61,825 nt of DNA. Origin: Bacteroidales bacterium UBA5281 (GTDB lineage Bacteria > Bacteroidota > Bacteroidia > Bacteroidales > Lentimicrobiaceae). Below are positions 25,018 to 34,173 of this stretch, piece after piece. How positions within the stretch are numbered: position 1 is the stretch's first letter; each line of letters begins with the position of its first letter. The position numbers were made by a program, and so were the translations under genes. The stretch is from positions 1 through 61,825 of the forward strand of contig DHSR01000054.1 of NCBI GenBank assembly GCA_002410555.1. The letters run 5' to 3'. Below the pieces are notes generated by a model, which had not been told where the DNA came from, ran no database searches, and saw nothing but the letters and a program-made list of their open reading frames with translations.

Positions 25018-25602
25018 ATGGATATATCTGAAACTGAAGGCATGCTGGTGATTGTTTCTGCGCCTTCGGGAGCCGGCAAAACCACCATAGTAAAACACCT
25101 GCTGATGTCAGGGTTAAATCTTGGTTTTTCAGTTTCGGTTACCAACCGGGCCAGACGTTCGAACGAAACGGAAGGTCGTGACTACTATTTTGTAAATACG
25201 GATGCATTTAATCAACACATTTCCAACAATGAATTACTGGAATGGCAGGAAGTTTATCCCGGAAGTTTTTACGGCACATTAAAAAATGAGGTCGATCGAT
25301 TGCTCGCTCTCAAAAAAAATATTATATTTGACGTTGATGTTGTGGGAGGTATAAACATTAAGAATGTTTATAAAGACCGCGCATTGGCCATATTCATTCG
25401 TCCACCTTCTCTGGAGGCATTGGCTCATCGATTGCGTAACCGCAATACCGACACAGAAGAAATTATTGCCCATCGTCTTTCTAAAGCAAGTTGGGAGATG
25501 GAATTTGCCAATAAATTTGATGTTATCATCATTAATGATGATTTAGAGCAGGCTAAGTCTGAAGCAAAAGCCAGGGTTGAAGCCTTTCTTTTAAAAAAGT
25601 AA
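25018..25602 (+). CDS. gmk: Guanylate kinase
   Basis: Gmk phosphorylates GMP to GDP. The 194-aa protein has the P-loop SAPSGAGKTT (residues 14-23), SVTNRARRSNETEGRDYYFV for GMP binding and NNELLEWQEVYPGSFYGT. Length is normal. It is the second gene of the yicC operon; the cyclase-like gene follows after 4 bases. Confidence 0.97.
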   Translation: MDISETEGMLVIVSAPSGAGKTTIVKHLLMSGLNLGFSVSVTNRARRSNETEGRDYYFVNTDAFNQHISNNELLEWQEVYPGSFYGTLKNEVDRLLALKKNIIFDVDVVGGINIKNVYKDRALAIFIRPPSLEALAHRLRNRNTDTEEIIAHRLSKASWEMEFANKFDVIIINDDLEQAKSEAKARVEAFLLKK

Positions 25603-25606
25603 ACTT

Positions 25607-26662
25607 ATGCAAAGAGCAGATGTGGCACTTATGTACGCTGATATTCGGGGATACTCGCGTTTGCTCGAACTCAACGAATCGGAAGCGCTTGAGATTCTCA
25701 ATGCCCATCAGAGTATATCGGAACAGGTGATCAGTGAATATCACGGAAATCTGGTAAGACGGCTTGATGATTCTCTGATAGCTTCGTTCGCCTCACCCAA
25801 CGATGCTTACCTGTGTGCTCTTGACTTTCTGCATCGTATTAAAGCATTCAACCTCGACAAACAGAAACCCAGAAGATTGCTGGTAAGCATTGGTCTGCAC
25901 AAGGGCAAGGCCGATGTACGTAATGGCCTCGTTACCGGCGAACAGGTGAATGTTGTAGCCCGTCTTCAGAACATGGCAGAACCCGGTAGCATTTGTCTCT
26001 CAAATGCTATGTATGCTTCTCTGAGCAAAATGCTTGACATAAAGGTGATTGAATATCGGGATGTGGAAATAGAAAACCTTCCGGGAAACCACCATGTATA
26101 CAAAACACTATCCATTTACCGCGATGAATTTAAAACTGAACGCCCTTCCATACATATAAAGTCTGATTATCACTACCGGATTAAAGAAATTCAGCACTTG
26201 AAAGGGAATGGCGTTTCTTTTTTATCCACGGGTATCTATGCCATGCTTACCTTATCGGTATTATTTATTGTAGTGGCCGCACTACTTTCACACCGGACAC
26301 AGGTTAATTTCAGTGAATTGCTTGGAAGCTGGCTGAACACACCCACACCATATCTCATTTTAATTCCCTTGTCGGTATTGATTTCGATGCTGTATACCAG
26401 AAGAAAGATGCGTGCAGTATTTGATGATGTAAAAGAAGTAGACCGGATACTATCCTACATTATGTCCCAACTTGGTTATCGTCATCCGGTGCATGCCCGG
26501 GGTTTTATGCTTTTCAAGCCCCAACCTTCAAACTTTTTCATTCTTGGTATGCGTAAATTCAGGGCAAGAGTAGATGGCAATACGCTCATTCTGCAAGGCC
26601 CGTATTTGTATATGAACCGATTGCTCAAAATGTTAAAGAAATATGAACAATCCGGAAATTAG
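25607..26662 (+). CDS. Class III adenylate/guanylate cyclase homology domain with two membrane helices
   Basis: The 351-aa protein has a class III cyclase homology domain at the N-terminus (residues 5-170): metal Asp12 in YADIRGYSRL, Asp55 in RRLDDSLIASF, IGLHKGKAD, and VNVVARL with Asn115 and Arg119 for the transition state. The Lys that usually recognises the base is Arg here and the Gly of the GD pair is Asp54. Two membrane helices follow (about 206-228 and 246-263), then a cytosolic tail, the reverse of the usual membrane-then-catalytic order. It lies between gmk and nadD, overlapping nadD by 20 bases. Whether it makes cAMP, cGMP or nothing cannot be told. Confidence 0.85.
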   Translation: MQRADVALMYADIRGYSRLLELNESEALEILNAHQSISEQVISEYHGNLVRRLDDSLIASFASPNDAYLCALDFLHRIKAFNLDKQKPRRLLVSIGLHKGKADVRNGLVTGEQVNVVARLQNMAEPGSICLSNAMYASLSKMLDIKVIEYRDVEIENLPGNHHVYKTLSIYRDEFKTERPSIHIKSDYHYRIKEIQHLKGNGVSFLSTGIYAMLTLSVLFIVVAALLSHRTQVNFSELLGSWLNTPTPYLILIPLSVLISMLYTRRKMRAVFDDVKEVDRILSYIMSQLGYRHPVHARGFMLFKPQPSNFFILGMRKFRARVDGNTLILQGPYLYMNRLLKMLKKYEQSGN

Positions 26663-27245
26663 CAGCAGTGCCAAACCTACCGGATTATTTTTCGGGTCTT
26701 TCAATCCCATTCATCTGGGACATTTGTGTATAGCCGAATACATGCTTAACTGGGGGGGATTAAAGGAGGTGTGGTTTATAGTTTCTCCACAAAACCCATT
26801 AAAACACAAACCGAGCCTGCTCTCGGCCACCAACCGTCTGGATATGGTGAGGGAAGCCATTAAAGATGATCATCGTTTCCGGGCGAGTGACATTGAATTT
26901 TTCCTACCCCAACCTTCCTATACCATTGACACTTTGGCGCGCCTGGGTGAGCAATATCCCAGGCGCAATTTTATTTTAATAGCAGGAACGGACATACTTC
27001 CCACCCTGCACAAGTGGAAAAATTATCAAATATTGCTCAACGATTACCGTTTTTTGATTTTTCCACGCTTTGGCAGCGATAATCACCCCTTGCTTGAACA
27101 TCCGGCCATCACCTTGTTGGATGCGCCACGTATGGAAATTTCCGCCACTTTTATCAGGCAGTCCATTAAAACAGGCAAAACAGTAAAATATTTCCTGCCA
27201 GCCGGAGTATACCAGCTTATTGAAAAATGGGGTTTTTATTTGTAA
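26643..27245 (+). CDS. nadD: Nicotinate-nucleotide adenylyltransferase
   Basis: NadD makes nicotinate adenine dinucleotide from NaMN and ATP in NAD synthesis. The 200-aa protein has the nucleotidyltransferase GSFNPIHLGHL motif (His24, His27) and the C-terminal ISATFIRQSI. The N-terminus is about nine residues longer than usual and overlaps the end of the cyclase gene by 20 bases, implying translational coupling. Confidence 0.96.
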   Translation: MNNPEISSSAKPTGLFFGSFNPIHLGHLCIAEYMLNWGGLKEVWFIVSPQNPLKHKPSLLSATNRLDMVREAIKDDHRFRASDIEFFLPQPSYTIDTLARLGEQYPRRNFILIAGTDILPTLHKWKNYQILLNDYRFLIFPRFGSDNHPLLEHPAITLLDAPRMEISATFIRQSIKTGKTVKYFLPAGVYQLIEKWGFYL

Positions 27246-27257
27246 TCGTTTACCCTT

Positions 27258-28091
27258 TTATTCCGCAACAGGATCACCGGGACTGAAAAGCGGTTTATTC
27301 CGCCGGAGGAAACCCTGCACGGCAGGGAAAATCCTGCCAGGGGCTTCAAGAAAACCCATATGCCCGACATCATGAAGCAATATGGTTTCAGAGTGCTTAC
27401 ATAGCATTGCCTGAGCCATTACTTTATTGTAGGGCATCCTGGAATCTTCGCGACCAATAACGAAGTATACGGGGATGTCTGTTTGTGTTAAGAAATCAAG
27501 GGCACCCCTGCGTTGTTTCATGCCTTCCAGGGCGGCTATAATGGCTTTGGGAGAGGTAGAGGCAGCCCGGTTGCGCAACTTTTCAATGGCAGGTTCCAGT
27601 TTTTCGCGGTTTGACCCAGCAAACAGCTCTCCAATAAACTGATGGATAAATCCACTGTGATTGAGTTTTACGATATTGATGGTTCTATCACGATTCTCAC
27701 GGGCTTTTTCATCGTCGGGAGCGGCATGAGAATGAAACAGCACCAATGCGCTCACTCTAAGCGGAAAACGTGCAGCCAGTTCAAGGGCGACATATCCTCC
27801 CATACTGTGCCCACATATCATGAAGGTTTCGATGCTTAAGAAATTGCATACGTCCAGTATGGCATCGGCCATCATTGGAATGGTGTGCGTGTCGCCCGCA
27901 ATTCCCGAACGACCGTGACCGGGTAAATCAATGGATACCACGGTAAATTCCCGGCTGAGTATTTCGGTAAACTCTTTCCAGATTTCAAGTGATTCAAGAA
28001 ATCCATGAATCAGCACCACCGCAGGGCCTTCGCCAATTGCCTGATAGTTGATGGGTGCATTTTTATAGAATAAGGTATCGGTTACGTTCAT
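27258..28091 (-). CDS. Alpha/beta hydrolase
   Basis: This 277-aa hydrolase has VVLIHGFLES (oxyanion hole), DLPGHGRSG and the nucleophile elbow GHSMGG (Ser96); GREDSRMP and VGHMGFLEAP supply the likely Asp and His. There is no signal peptide. It converges with nadD, 12 bases apart. Substrate cannot be inferred; relatives are esterases or C-C bond hydrolases. Confidence 0.9.
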   Translation of the reverse strand: MNVTDTLFYKNAPINYQAIGEGPAVVLIHGFLESLEIWKEFTEILSREFTVVSIDLPGHGRSGIAGDTHTIPMMADAILDVCNFLSIETFMICGHSMGGYVALELAARFPLRVSALVLFHSHAAPDDEKARENRDRTINIVKLNHSGFIHQFIGELFAGSNREKLEPAIEKLRNRAASTSPKAIIAALEGMKQRRGALDFLTQTDIPVYFVIGREDSRMPYNKVMAQAMLCKHSETILLHDVGHMGFLEAPGRIFPAVQGFLRRNKPLFSPGDPVAE

Positions 28092-28190
28092 GTTTATTGG
28101 AAATTTATGCTATGACAACAAAACAAGCTCCGATACAGATTGTTTCTGACGGATCAGGTTTGAAGCGCTTTTAAAAATTAAAGGTATCCT

Positions 28191-29582
28191 TTAGCGACTC
28201 ATTATCTGTTCAATTTCAGCAACTGTCTTTGGGATAGGTCTGCCCAGCACACGATGTCCGGTTTCGGTAACCAATACATCATCTTCTATCCGGATGCCGC
28301 CGAAGTCTTTATAAGATTCCAACTTATCGTAATTGATGAAATCGGTTAATTTTCCTTCGGCTTTCCACTGATCAATCAGTGCCGGAATGAAATATATGCC
28401 TGGCTCAACAGTAAGCACAAATCCCGCTTGCAGTTTACGTCCAAGGCGCAGAAATGCTGTCCCAAATTGCTCAGACCGAACTATTTCATCATCGTAGCCT
28501 ACATAATTTTCACCCAAACCTTCCATATCATGCACATCCATGCCCATCATATGACCTAAACCGTGGGGAAAAAACAATGCATGTGCACCCTGTTTCACCG
28601 CCTCATCTACATCTCCTTTCATAAGTCCGGCATGTTTAAGACCATTGGCAATAACCCTTGCAGCAAGCAGGTGGATATCACGGTAAGGAATACCGGGCTT
28701 TATGGCAGCAATGGCCTCCAGGTTGGCTTTTAAAACAATTTCATAAATTTCTTTCTGGCGCGGACTGAACCGCCCTCCAACCGGGACAGTGCGGGTTATA
28801 TCGCTGGAATACAGTGTTTCTTCTGATTCACATCCGGCGTCGACCACCATCATACGACCTTCCGTAAGCACATTTCCATGGTTGTGGTTGTGCAATGTTT
28901 GTCCATCCATACTCAGGATTACCGGAAATGAAACCGGACCGGCTTTAGCGAGGGCAATGCCTTCGATGGTACCGGCAATTTCCTGTTCTTTGATACCAGG
29001 ATGAGCCATTTTCATAGCTGTAGTATGCATGATGCCTGCTACATCAACCATTTTTTCAATTTCGGCAATCTCTTCATCCGTTTTAACTGACCGGAGCTTA
29101 ATCACTCCCTTTATTAATTCAAGTGAAGCAGCAGCTTTGAGTTCAGCAGGGGCCATGCCAAGTATTTCTGAAAGCATGATCTTAGTTTCAGCACGATAGG
29201 GAGGTAAAAAATGAACCTGCCTCTTTTCTTCAATGGCCTCTTTGATCATCCCCGCGAATTCTTTCAGAGGCAGTGTAATGTCTACACCGGCAAGTTTGCC
29301 GCGCTCGGCAATGGTTGGTTGAGGCCCCATCCAGATTATATCATCCATATCCACATCATTGCCAAAAAGGTAATCTTTTCCATTATCCAAATTGATGATA
29401 CCAGCCAGGGAGGGTTGATTTATACCGAAAAAATAGCTAAAGGCACTGTCCTGTCTGTAATGATAGGTATTGGCAGGATAATTGAATGCTGCTTCAACAT
29501 TCCCGGGCAATATAATAATGCCGCTTTTAACTTCATACCTCAGCGCATGACGACGGTGGGCGTAAATTTCAGGTTTAAACAT
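28191..29582 (-). CDS. Xaa-Pro aminopeptidase P
   Basis: This 463-aa M24B metallopeptidase cleaves the N-terminal residue before Pro. It has the N-terminal creatinase domain and a pita-bread catalytic domain with all five metal ligands: two Asp in VVDAGCESEETLYSSDITRT, His in HGLGHMMGMDVHD, Glu in VEPGIYF and Glu in GGIRIEDD. No signal peptide, so cytosolic. Own -7 box upstream. Confidence 0.94.
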   Translation of the reverse strand: MFKPEIYAHRRHALRYEVKSGIIILPGNVEAAFNYPANTYHYRQDSAFSYFFGINQPSLAGIINLDNGKDYLFGNDVDMDDIIWMGPQPTIAERGKLAGVDITLPLKEFAGMIKEAIEEKRQVHFLPPYRAETKIMLSEILGMAPAELKAAASLELIKGVIKLRSVKTDEEIAEIEKMVDVAGIMHTTAMKMAHPGIKEQEIAGTIEGIALAKAGPVSFPVILSMDGQTLHNHNHGNVLTEGRMMVVDAGCESEETLYSSDITRTVPVGGRFSPRQKEIYEIVLKANLEAIAAIKPGIPYRDIHLLAARVIANGLKHAGLMKGDVDEAVKQGAHALFFPHGLGHMMGMDVHDMEGLGENYVGYDDEIVRSEQFGTAFLRLGRKLQAGFVLTVEPGIYFIPALIDQWKAEGKLTDFINYDKLESYKDFGGIRIEDDVLVTETGHRVLGRPIPKTVAEIEQIMSR

Positions 29583-29643
29583 ATGATTGTTTTTAAATTG
29601 TACAGTATGATATTAGATTACCCTGATAAACAAACGGGAATTA

Positions 29644-29651
29644 CAAAAGTA
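29644..29651 (-). promoter_or_regulatory. Bacteroidota -7 box (TACTTTTG) of aminopeptidase P
   Basis: The minus strand reads TACTTTTG, 61 bases before the ATG at 29582. Confidence 0.4.
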
Positions 29652-29844
29652 TAAAAAATTATTGGAGTATGATACCGGTATGACGGTTTCTTGCTGATGG
29701 AGGAAATTCCCACTATGGCAATCAAACAGACCGGAAATTATTAAACTCCCAGGTCAGCTTAATGTATATAACTGCGTATGCGTCTCCGGAAAGATTTTAT
29801 GAAAGAAAAAAAACCTGAACAGCACTTCGAATAAAGAAACAGTA

Positions 29845-30336
29845 TTAACTATTTTTTATTTTATTTTCTATATTGCTTGTAGAATATCCCGGCAGGAACG
29901 AAATGGTTTCCACCCTCCCTCCTTTCGACCTAACGATGTCGTATCCTACAATATCTTCGGGCTTATAATCTGCGCCTTTAACCAGTATATCGGGTTTCAC
30001 CTGCCTAATAAGTTCATAGGGTGTTTCCTCCTCAAAGAGGACTACCGCATCCACAAACAAGAACGATGCGAGGATCATGGCACGTGAATATTCATCATTG
30101 ATGGGTCTGCCCGGACCTTTCAATTTCCGGGTTGACGTATCGGAATTCAGGCCAATGATCAGCACATCACCCAAATCGGCTGCTTTTGCCAGATAATCGA
30201 TGTGTCCCAGATGTACCAGATCGAAACAACCATTTGTAAAAACGATGCATTTGTCTTTAAATCTCCAGTAAGCCAGTTTTTGGTCAATCTGAGACTGAGA
30301 CAAAATTTTTCGTTGGATGATTTCCGGATTTGTCAT
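29845..30336 (-). CDS. rfaE2: D-glycero-beta-D-manno-heptose 1-phosphate adenylyltransferase
   Basis: The 163-aa protein corresponds to the C-terminal half of E. coli HldE: TNGCFDLVHLGHIDYL is the nucleotidyltransferase HxGH motif, and LNSDTSTRKLKGPGRPIN follows. It activates heptose for the LPS inner core. The ATG at 30336 is inside the end of the upstream UPF0104 gene, a 53-base overlap. It ends the panC-panD-UPF0104-rfaE2 run. The kinase half (RfaE1) is not here. Confidence 0.92.
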   Translation of the reverse strand: MTNPEIIQRKILSQSQIDQKLAYWRFKDKCIVFTNGCFDLVHLGHIDYLAKAADLGDVLIIGLNSDTSTRKLKGPGRPINDEYSRAMILASFLFVDAVVLFEEETPYELIRQVKPDILVKGADYKPEDIVGYDIVRSKGGRVETISFLPGYSTSNIENKIKNS

Positions 30337-31342
30337 AATTTGATCGATTATAGGTAGGCAATAAAACAAGTGAAAAAATTCCTGCAACCACAATCATGAT
30401 TGTTTGTGATGCCCAGATAAGCCAGCCCAGGGCATACCCTTTGGTTTCCGGAACATTCCATAAAAACAGCGTTTCGGCAACAATGGCAGGATAAATACCA
30501 ATACCACCCTGGACAATCATTATTCCAACAGACCCAAATACCAGTACAGCGAGACCGGCATCCAGTCCAAGATGGGAAGTTTCATTCAGACTAAAGAAAA
30601 CCACATAAGCCATCAACAGGTACATTATCCAGATGAGAAGCGTGTATACTATGAATAGTAATGGTTTCCTGATGCGCACCAATGAGCGCATTCCTTCAAG
30701 GAAACCCAGCATCAGATGATAAAGTTTCCGAAAAAACCTGGTATGTCTGAACCGGCGATGGACCAACCATACAGAAAGGATACCTGCCACGATTAATCCG
30801 ATAATCAGATAGGTCAGGTACCCACTATCCATCAATTCCAGAGAGAATTTCCGTTGAACCGGGGCGTAAATCTTTTGATTGATATAATTTTGTATTTTCC
30901 CGGATTGCGTAAAGATCATGATAACAAAAAGCAAAACAAAAGTGAGCATATCAATCACTCTTTCAGTGATTACAGTGCCAAACGATTTATTGAAAGGTAT
31001 TTTTTCATAACGGGACAGGATGCCACACCGGCTAACTTCTCCCAGCCGGGGCAGGGCCAGGTTGGCCAGATAGCCAATCATCACAGCCATAAATACATTT
31101 GCTCCGCGGGGTTTATACCCTAGAGGTTCAATTAAAATTTTCCAGCGTGCCGCCCGAAGCAGGTGACTAAAAATCCCTAAAACAAATGCAACAAGCAGCC
31201 AGTAATAATTGGCCAGTTTAAAAGATTGAAAAATTTCTTGTTTTTGCTGATCGGAAAGATTGCGCATGAAGAGCCAGATAAAAAACAGCCCTATTCCCAT
31301 GAAAAGGCTGAAGCGCAAAACATCAAGCAGTTTTTTCTTCAC
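30284..31342 (-). CDS. UPF0104 / lysylphosphatidylglycerol synthase-type membrane protein
   Basis: This 352-aa protein has about eight membrane helices and resembles the LPG_synthase_TM family: YLANLALPRLGEVSRCGIL and MIVQGGIGIYPAIVAETL are the two conserved re-entrant-like segments. It begins with GTG (31340-31342; MKKKLLDVL). It lies 6 bases after panD and overlaps rfaE2, so it is cotranscribed with an LPS-core gene, which hints at an envelope lipid role. Sequence is clearly different from the other member at 19812. Confidence 0.88.
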   Translation of the reverse strand: MKKKLLDVLRFSLFMGIGLFFIWLFMRNLSDQQKQEIFQSFKLANYYWLLVAFVLGIFSHLLRAARWKILIEPLGYKPRGANVFMAVMIGYLANLALPRLGEVSRCGILSRYEKIPFNKSFGTVITERVIDMLTFVLLFVIMIFTQSGKIQNYINQKIYAPVQRKFSLELMDSGYLTYLIIGLIVAGILSVWLVHRRFRHTRFFRKLYHLMLGFLEGMRSLVRIRKPLLFIVYTLLIWIMYLLMAYVVFFSLNETSHLGLDAGLAVLVFGSVGIMIVQGGIGIYPAIVAETLFLWNVPETKGYALGWLIWASQTIMIVVAGIFSLVLLPTYNRSNYDKSGNHPTKNFVSVSD

Positions 31343-31348
31343 AATAGG

Positions 31349-31696
31349 CTAAACAATATGATTATTGAGATCGGGGAACACGATGTTGGGCTGAAAATTT
31401 TTTGCTTCTTCGGGTGTCATATGCGCGAAAGCGGCAATAATTACAAGGTCGCCGGGTTGAGCCTTACGTGCGGCTGCTCCATTTAAGGAAACCATTCCAC
31501 TTCCCCGGAAGCCTTTAATAACGTATGTTTCCAAACGCTCTCCATTATTGATATTCAGCACCTGAACCTTTTCAAATTCAACCAGGCCGGCAGCTTCCAT
31601 CAGGTCTTCATCTATGCCGATACTGCCAATATAGTGCAGATTAGCTTCTGTGATGGTTGCCCGGTGAATTTTTGACTTAAGGATTTCTATGGTCAT
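31349..31696 (-). CDS. panD: Aspartate 1-decarboxylase
   Basis: PanD converts aspartate to beta-alanine for pantothenate. The 115-aa proenzyme has the self-cleavage site Gly24-Ser25 (HYIGSIGID); Ser25 becomes the pyruvoyl group. Other landmarks are GERLETYVIKG and NGAAARKAQPGD. It lies 16 bases after panC. Confidence 0.97.
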   Translation of the reverse strand: MTIEILKSKIHRATITEANLHYIGSIGIDEDLMEAAGLVEFEKVQVLNINNGERLETYVIKGFRGSGMVSLNGAAARKAQPGDLVIIAAFAHMTPEEAKNFQPNIVFPDLNNHIV

Positions 31697-31712
31697 AGCG
31701 GTGACAAAAATA

Positions 31713-32552
31713 CTAAATTAATCGGATGTTGTCTATCAATCGGATTTCTCCGGCAAATACGGCAATAAAGCCATAACTTTCCGGGTGAAGTTCTCCATGA
31801 ATGGGTTGCAGGTCATTTGCCCCGGCAATAGAAAAGTATTCAAGCTTTAGTAAAGGGTGCATGATGAACTGATCTTTCACATACTCAATAATCCTGCCAG
31901 AATCAGAATCCTGAGCCATTGTTCGGGCGTTCAACAACGTTTGATAAATAAATGGAGCGGCCTTACGCATCTCAGGAGTAAGGCGCTCGTTGCGTGAGCT
32001 TCGTGCCAGTCCGTCATCTTCCCGGCTTATGGGGCAGGCAACAATATTAATATCTAACTTTTCAATGCTGACAAGGGCGCGGATAATTTGCAGTTGCTGA
32101 AAATCCTTCTCGCCGAAATAAGCCCGGTATGGAAGTACAATGTTAAATAATTTATTAACCACAATGGCCACACCATTGAAATGCCCGGGTCGGAAGGCAC
32201 CTTCCATAACATTAGCCAGACTTCCAAAATCATAGTGTTTATTTACTTCTTCGGGATACATTTCTGCTACGGACGGATTAAAAACCACATCACAACCAGC
32301 TTCTCTCAACAGTTTCAGGTCCTTGTCGAGGTCTCTGGGATATTTCTCAAGATCCTGAGGATTATTAAACTGAAGTGGGTTCACAAAAATACTCACAACC
32401 ACAAGATCATTCTCCTTTCGCGCACGCTCAACCAAAGAAATATGTCCCGGATGCAATGCTCCCATAGTGGGCACAAACCCTATGAATTTTCCTTCAACTC
32501 TTGCCTTTCTGCTATATTTATGCGTTTCAGCAATGGTATTGAAAACCTGCAT
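31713..32552 (-). CDS. panC: Pantothenate synthetase
   Basis: PanC joins pantoate and beta-alanine using ATP. The 279-aa protein has PTMGALHPGHISLV (HxGH), FVNPLQF, GHFNGVAIVVNKLFN and GEKDFQQLQII, and ISREDDGLARSSRNERL. ATG 32552 (MQVFNTIAE) is chosen; a start three codons upstream is also possible. It is the first gene of the operon with panD. Confidence 0.96.
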   Translation of the reverse strand: MQVFNTIAETHKYSRKARVEGKFIGFVPTMGALHPGHISLVERARKENDLVVVSIFVNPLQFNNPQDLEKYPRDLDKDLKLLREAGCDVVFNPSVAEMYPEEVNKHYDFGSLANVMEGAFRPGHFNGVAIVVNKLFNIVLPYRAYFGEKDFQQLQIIRALVSIEKLDINIVACPISREDDGLARSSRNERLTPEMRKAAPFIYQTLLNARTMAQDSDSGRIIEYVKDQFIMHPLLKLEYFSIAGANDLQPIHGELHPESYGFIAVFAGEIRLIDNIRLI

Positions 32553-32587
32553 GATGAACATTTATTAGATTAATATTTAGGCTGAAG

Positions 32588-33109
32588 TCAATGTATGGAG
32601 GCGGGACCAAGCAATATGTTCAGCAAATCGTGCTCAAGCGTAATAGAAGGTGATTCAACGATGCGTCCTATTTCTTTACCATCGCGGGTAAAAATAAATG
32701 TTGGAACAAGATGAATATCAAAATCACCAAGGCAGAAATTATCGGCTTTCTTCTCCCGGTTAACGCCCACCACAAAAACCTGACTGTCAGGGTAATCTAT
32801 GGCATCCATTAACTTGTAGAAGTGTGGCACCTGCTCCCGACTATCGCTACACCAGGTACCCATTACAATAAAAACGTGAGGAAAATCTGCATTAAGCGAT
32901 TTTATTTCAGCCATTACATCAGCTTGAGGCTGATAGGCTTCATACTCATCGCTGAACCATGTACCCATGTTCTCCATACCCTGACGATTTACTTCACCAA
33001 TGAGCATGAGGTGCCCGGTTTTTTCGTCTACCACTTGAGAATTCACATCCTGACCCATAGCCATGATTGAGGTTGACAATATAAGCACTACAAAAAAAAG
33101 TCTTTTCAT
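32588..33109 (-). CDS. Exported thioredoxin-fold protein (CxxS)
   Basis: The 173-aa protein has a signal peptide (ending MAMGQ, about residue 20) and a thioredoxin-like fold: VMGTWCSDSREQVP carries a single active-site Cys in a CSDS motif, and HLVPTFIF has the cis-Pro. Lacking the second Cys, it is more likely an isomerase or monothiol-type protein than a reductase. Its own promoter is upstream; 35 bases separate it from panC. Start at ATG 33109. Confidence 0.85.
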   Translation of the reverse strand: MKRLFFVVLILSTSIMAMGQDVNSQVVDEKTGHLMLIGEVNRQGMENMGTWFSDEYEAYQPQADVMAEIKSLNADFPHVFIVMGTWCSDSREQVPHFYKLMDAIDYPDSQVFVVGVNREKKADNFCLGDFDIHLVPTFIFTRDGKEIGRIVESPSITLEHDLLNILLGPASIH

Positions 33110-33487
33110 AAAGCAGAAGATTAACAGCGCAATGATGGCGATTAATATTTCGCAACAGCGACTGCAAAAATACAAATGCAATTGGTTTATTGAACAAATG
33201 AATGGAAATAATGATTTTTCAACACCTGAAAAGTTGATTTCAGCTAAAAATATTATGAGGAAACTGTGAATGGCGCTGATTGAAAGATTGTCATTTTACC
33301 CAAAGCCTGAATTACGTTCCAGATGCTCCGTCAATAATAAAAATAGATTAATTATTTTATCATGTAATCAATTGCCATTGAACAAATTCAGGCAAACAAG
33401 GTTAAAAGCAAAGCCGGGATGAGTTAAATATGACATGACGCATGTAACATGTATGTAATTGATTATCAATGTTTATTCAATTTTATG
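33110..33487. other. Intergenic region with clustered palindromes
   Basis: No credible gene is seen between the divergent thioredoxin-fold and flavodoxin genes. The right part holds ACATG-N3-CATGT (33433-33445), ACATGT (33447-33452) and ATTGA-N3-TCAAT (33458-33470), 20 to 60 bases upstream of the flavodoxin -33 box. Confidence 0.5.
33165..33198 (-). promoter_or_regulatory. Promoter of the thioredoxin-fold gene
   Basis: On the minus strand TATTTTTG (33165-33172) has a TTTG (33195-33198) 22 bases upstream. The leader would be about 50 bases. Confidence 0.5.
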
Positions 33488-33518
33488 TTGCTTTAATCAA
33501 TGTTGAACTTTATCTTTG
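33488..33518 (+). promoter_or_regulatory. Promoter of the flavodoxin gene
   Basis: TTG (33488-33490) and TATCTTTG (33511-33518) are 20 bases apart, a good match to the Bacteroidota promoter. The leader would be about 38 bases. Confidence 0.6.
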
Positions 33519-33562
33519 CATTTTAAAACAACAAAAAGCACTATCAGATAAACGACGAAAAA

Positions 33563-34075
33563 ATGGGAAAAATTGGAATTTTCTACGGGGGCAGCCTTAA
33601 AGGCAGTACACACAAAGTTGCCGAAAACATTGGAAAAAACTTCGGGAAAGAAAAAGTTAATTTACACAATGTGAATAAAGCCACCCGCGAAGATCTTGAA
33701 AAATACGATTTTCTTATCCTGGGCACCTCAGCCTGGGGTATTGGTGAAATGCATCAGGACTGGGAGCGGTTCATAGACATATTGGTTGAAGCAGACCTGA
33801 AGGAAAAGAAAATTGCTATTTTCGGACTAGGCGATCAAATTGAATATCCTGAGAGTTTTGTGGATGGTATGGGGACTGTATTTTGCCGTTTGCCATATAA
33901 AGATAATGTAGTGGGTTTCTGGTCTACCAAAGGCTATTCCTATTATTATTCTTCTGCTGAAAAGGATGGAAAGTTTGTTGGGCTTGCCCTTGATGAGGAC
34001 AGTCAACCAGAACTTACCGAAGAACGCATTGGCAAATGGGTTAAACAACTTATAGGAGAATTTAACCTAAACTAA
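33563..34075 (+). CDS. Flavodoxin (long-chain)
   Basis: This 170-aa FMN-binding electron carrier starts MGKIGIFYGGSLKGSTHKVA with the phosphate-binding loop, then LGTSAWGIGEMHQDW and FGLGDQIEYPESF around the flavin; the insertion typical of long-chain flavodoxins is present. The usual loop is T/S-x-T-G-x-T; here it is GGSLKGST. Flavodoxins often replace ferredoxin under iron limitation. It is a single gene with a good promoter and terminator. Confidence 0.96.
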   Translation: MGKIGIFYGGSLKGSTHKVAENIGKNFGKEKVNLHNVNKATREDLEKYDFLILGTSAWGIGEMHQDWERFIDILVEADLKEKKIAIFGLGDQIEYPESFVDGMGTVFCRLPYKDNVVGFWSTKGYSYYYSSAEKDGKFVGLALDEDSQPELTEERIGKWVKQLIGEFNLN

Positions 34076-34106
34076 TTTCTTATGGTTAAAGGTTAATTTA
34101 TTTTTA

Positions 34107-34137
34107 AGCCCCTGGCCTTTGCCCGGGGCTTTTTTTA
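34107..34137 (+). terminator. Rho-independent terminator of the flavodoxin gene
   Basis: AGCCCCTGG pairs with CCCGGGGCT (one mismatch) around a 6-nt loop, followed by seven T. Confidence 0.88.
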
Positions 34138-34173
34138 ACTTTAATCTATATAAGGCAGTTCATCTTCTTTTTA

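Noticed and set aside
33458..33470. Fur box upstream of flavodoxin
   Set aside because: ATTGATTATCAAT shares only part of the GATAAT-type consensus; not enough to name Fur.
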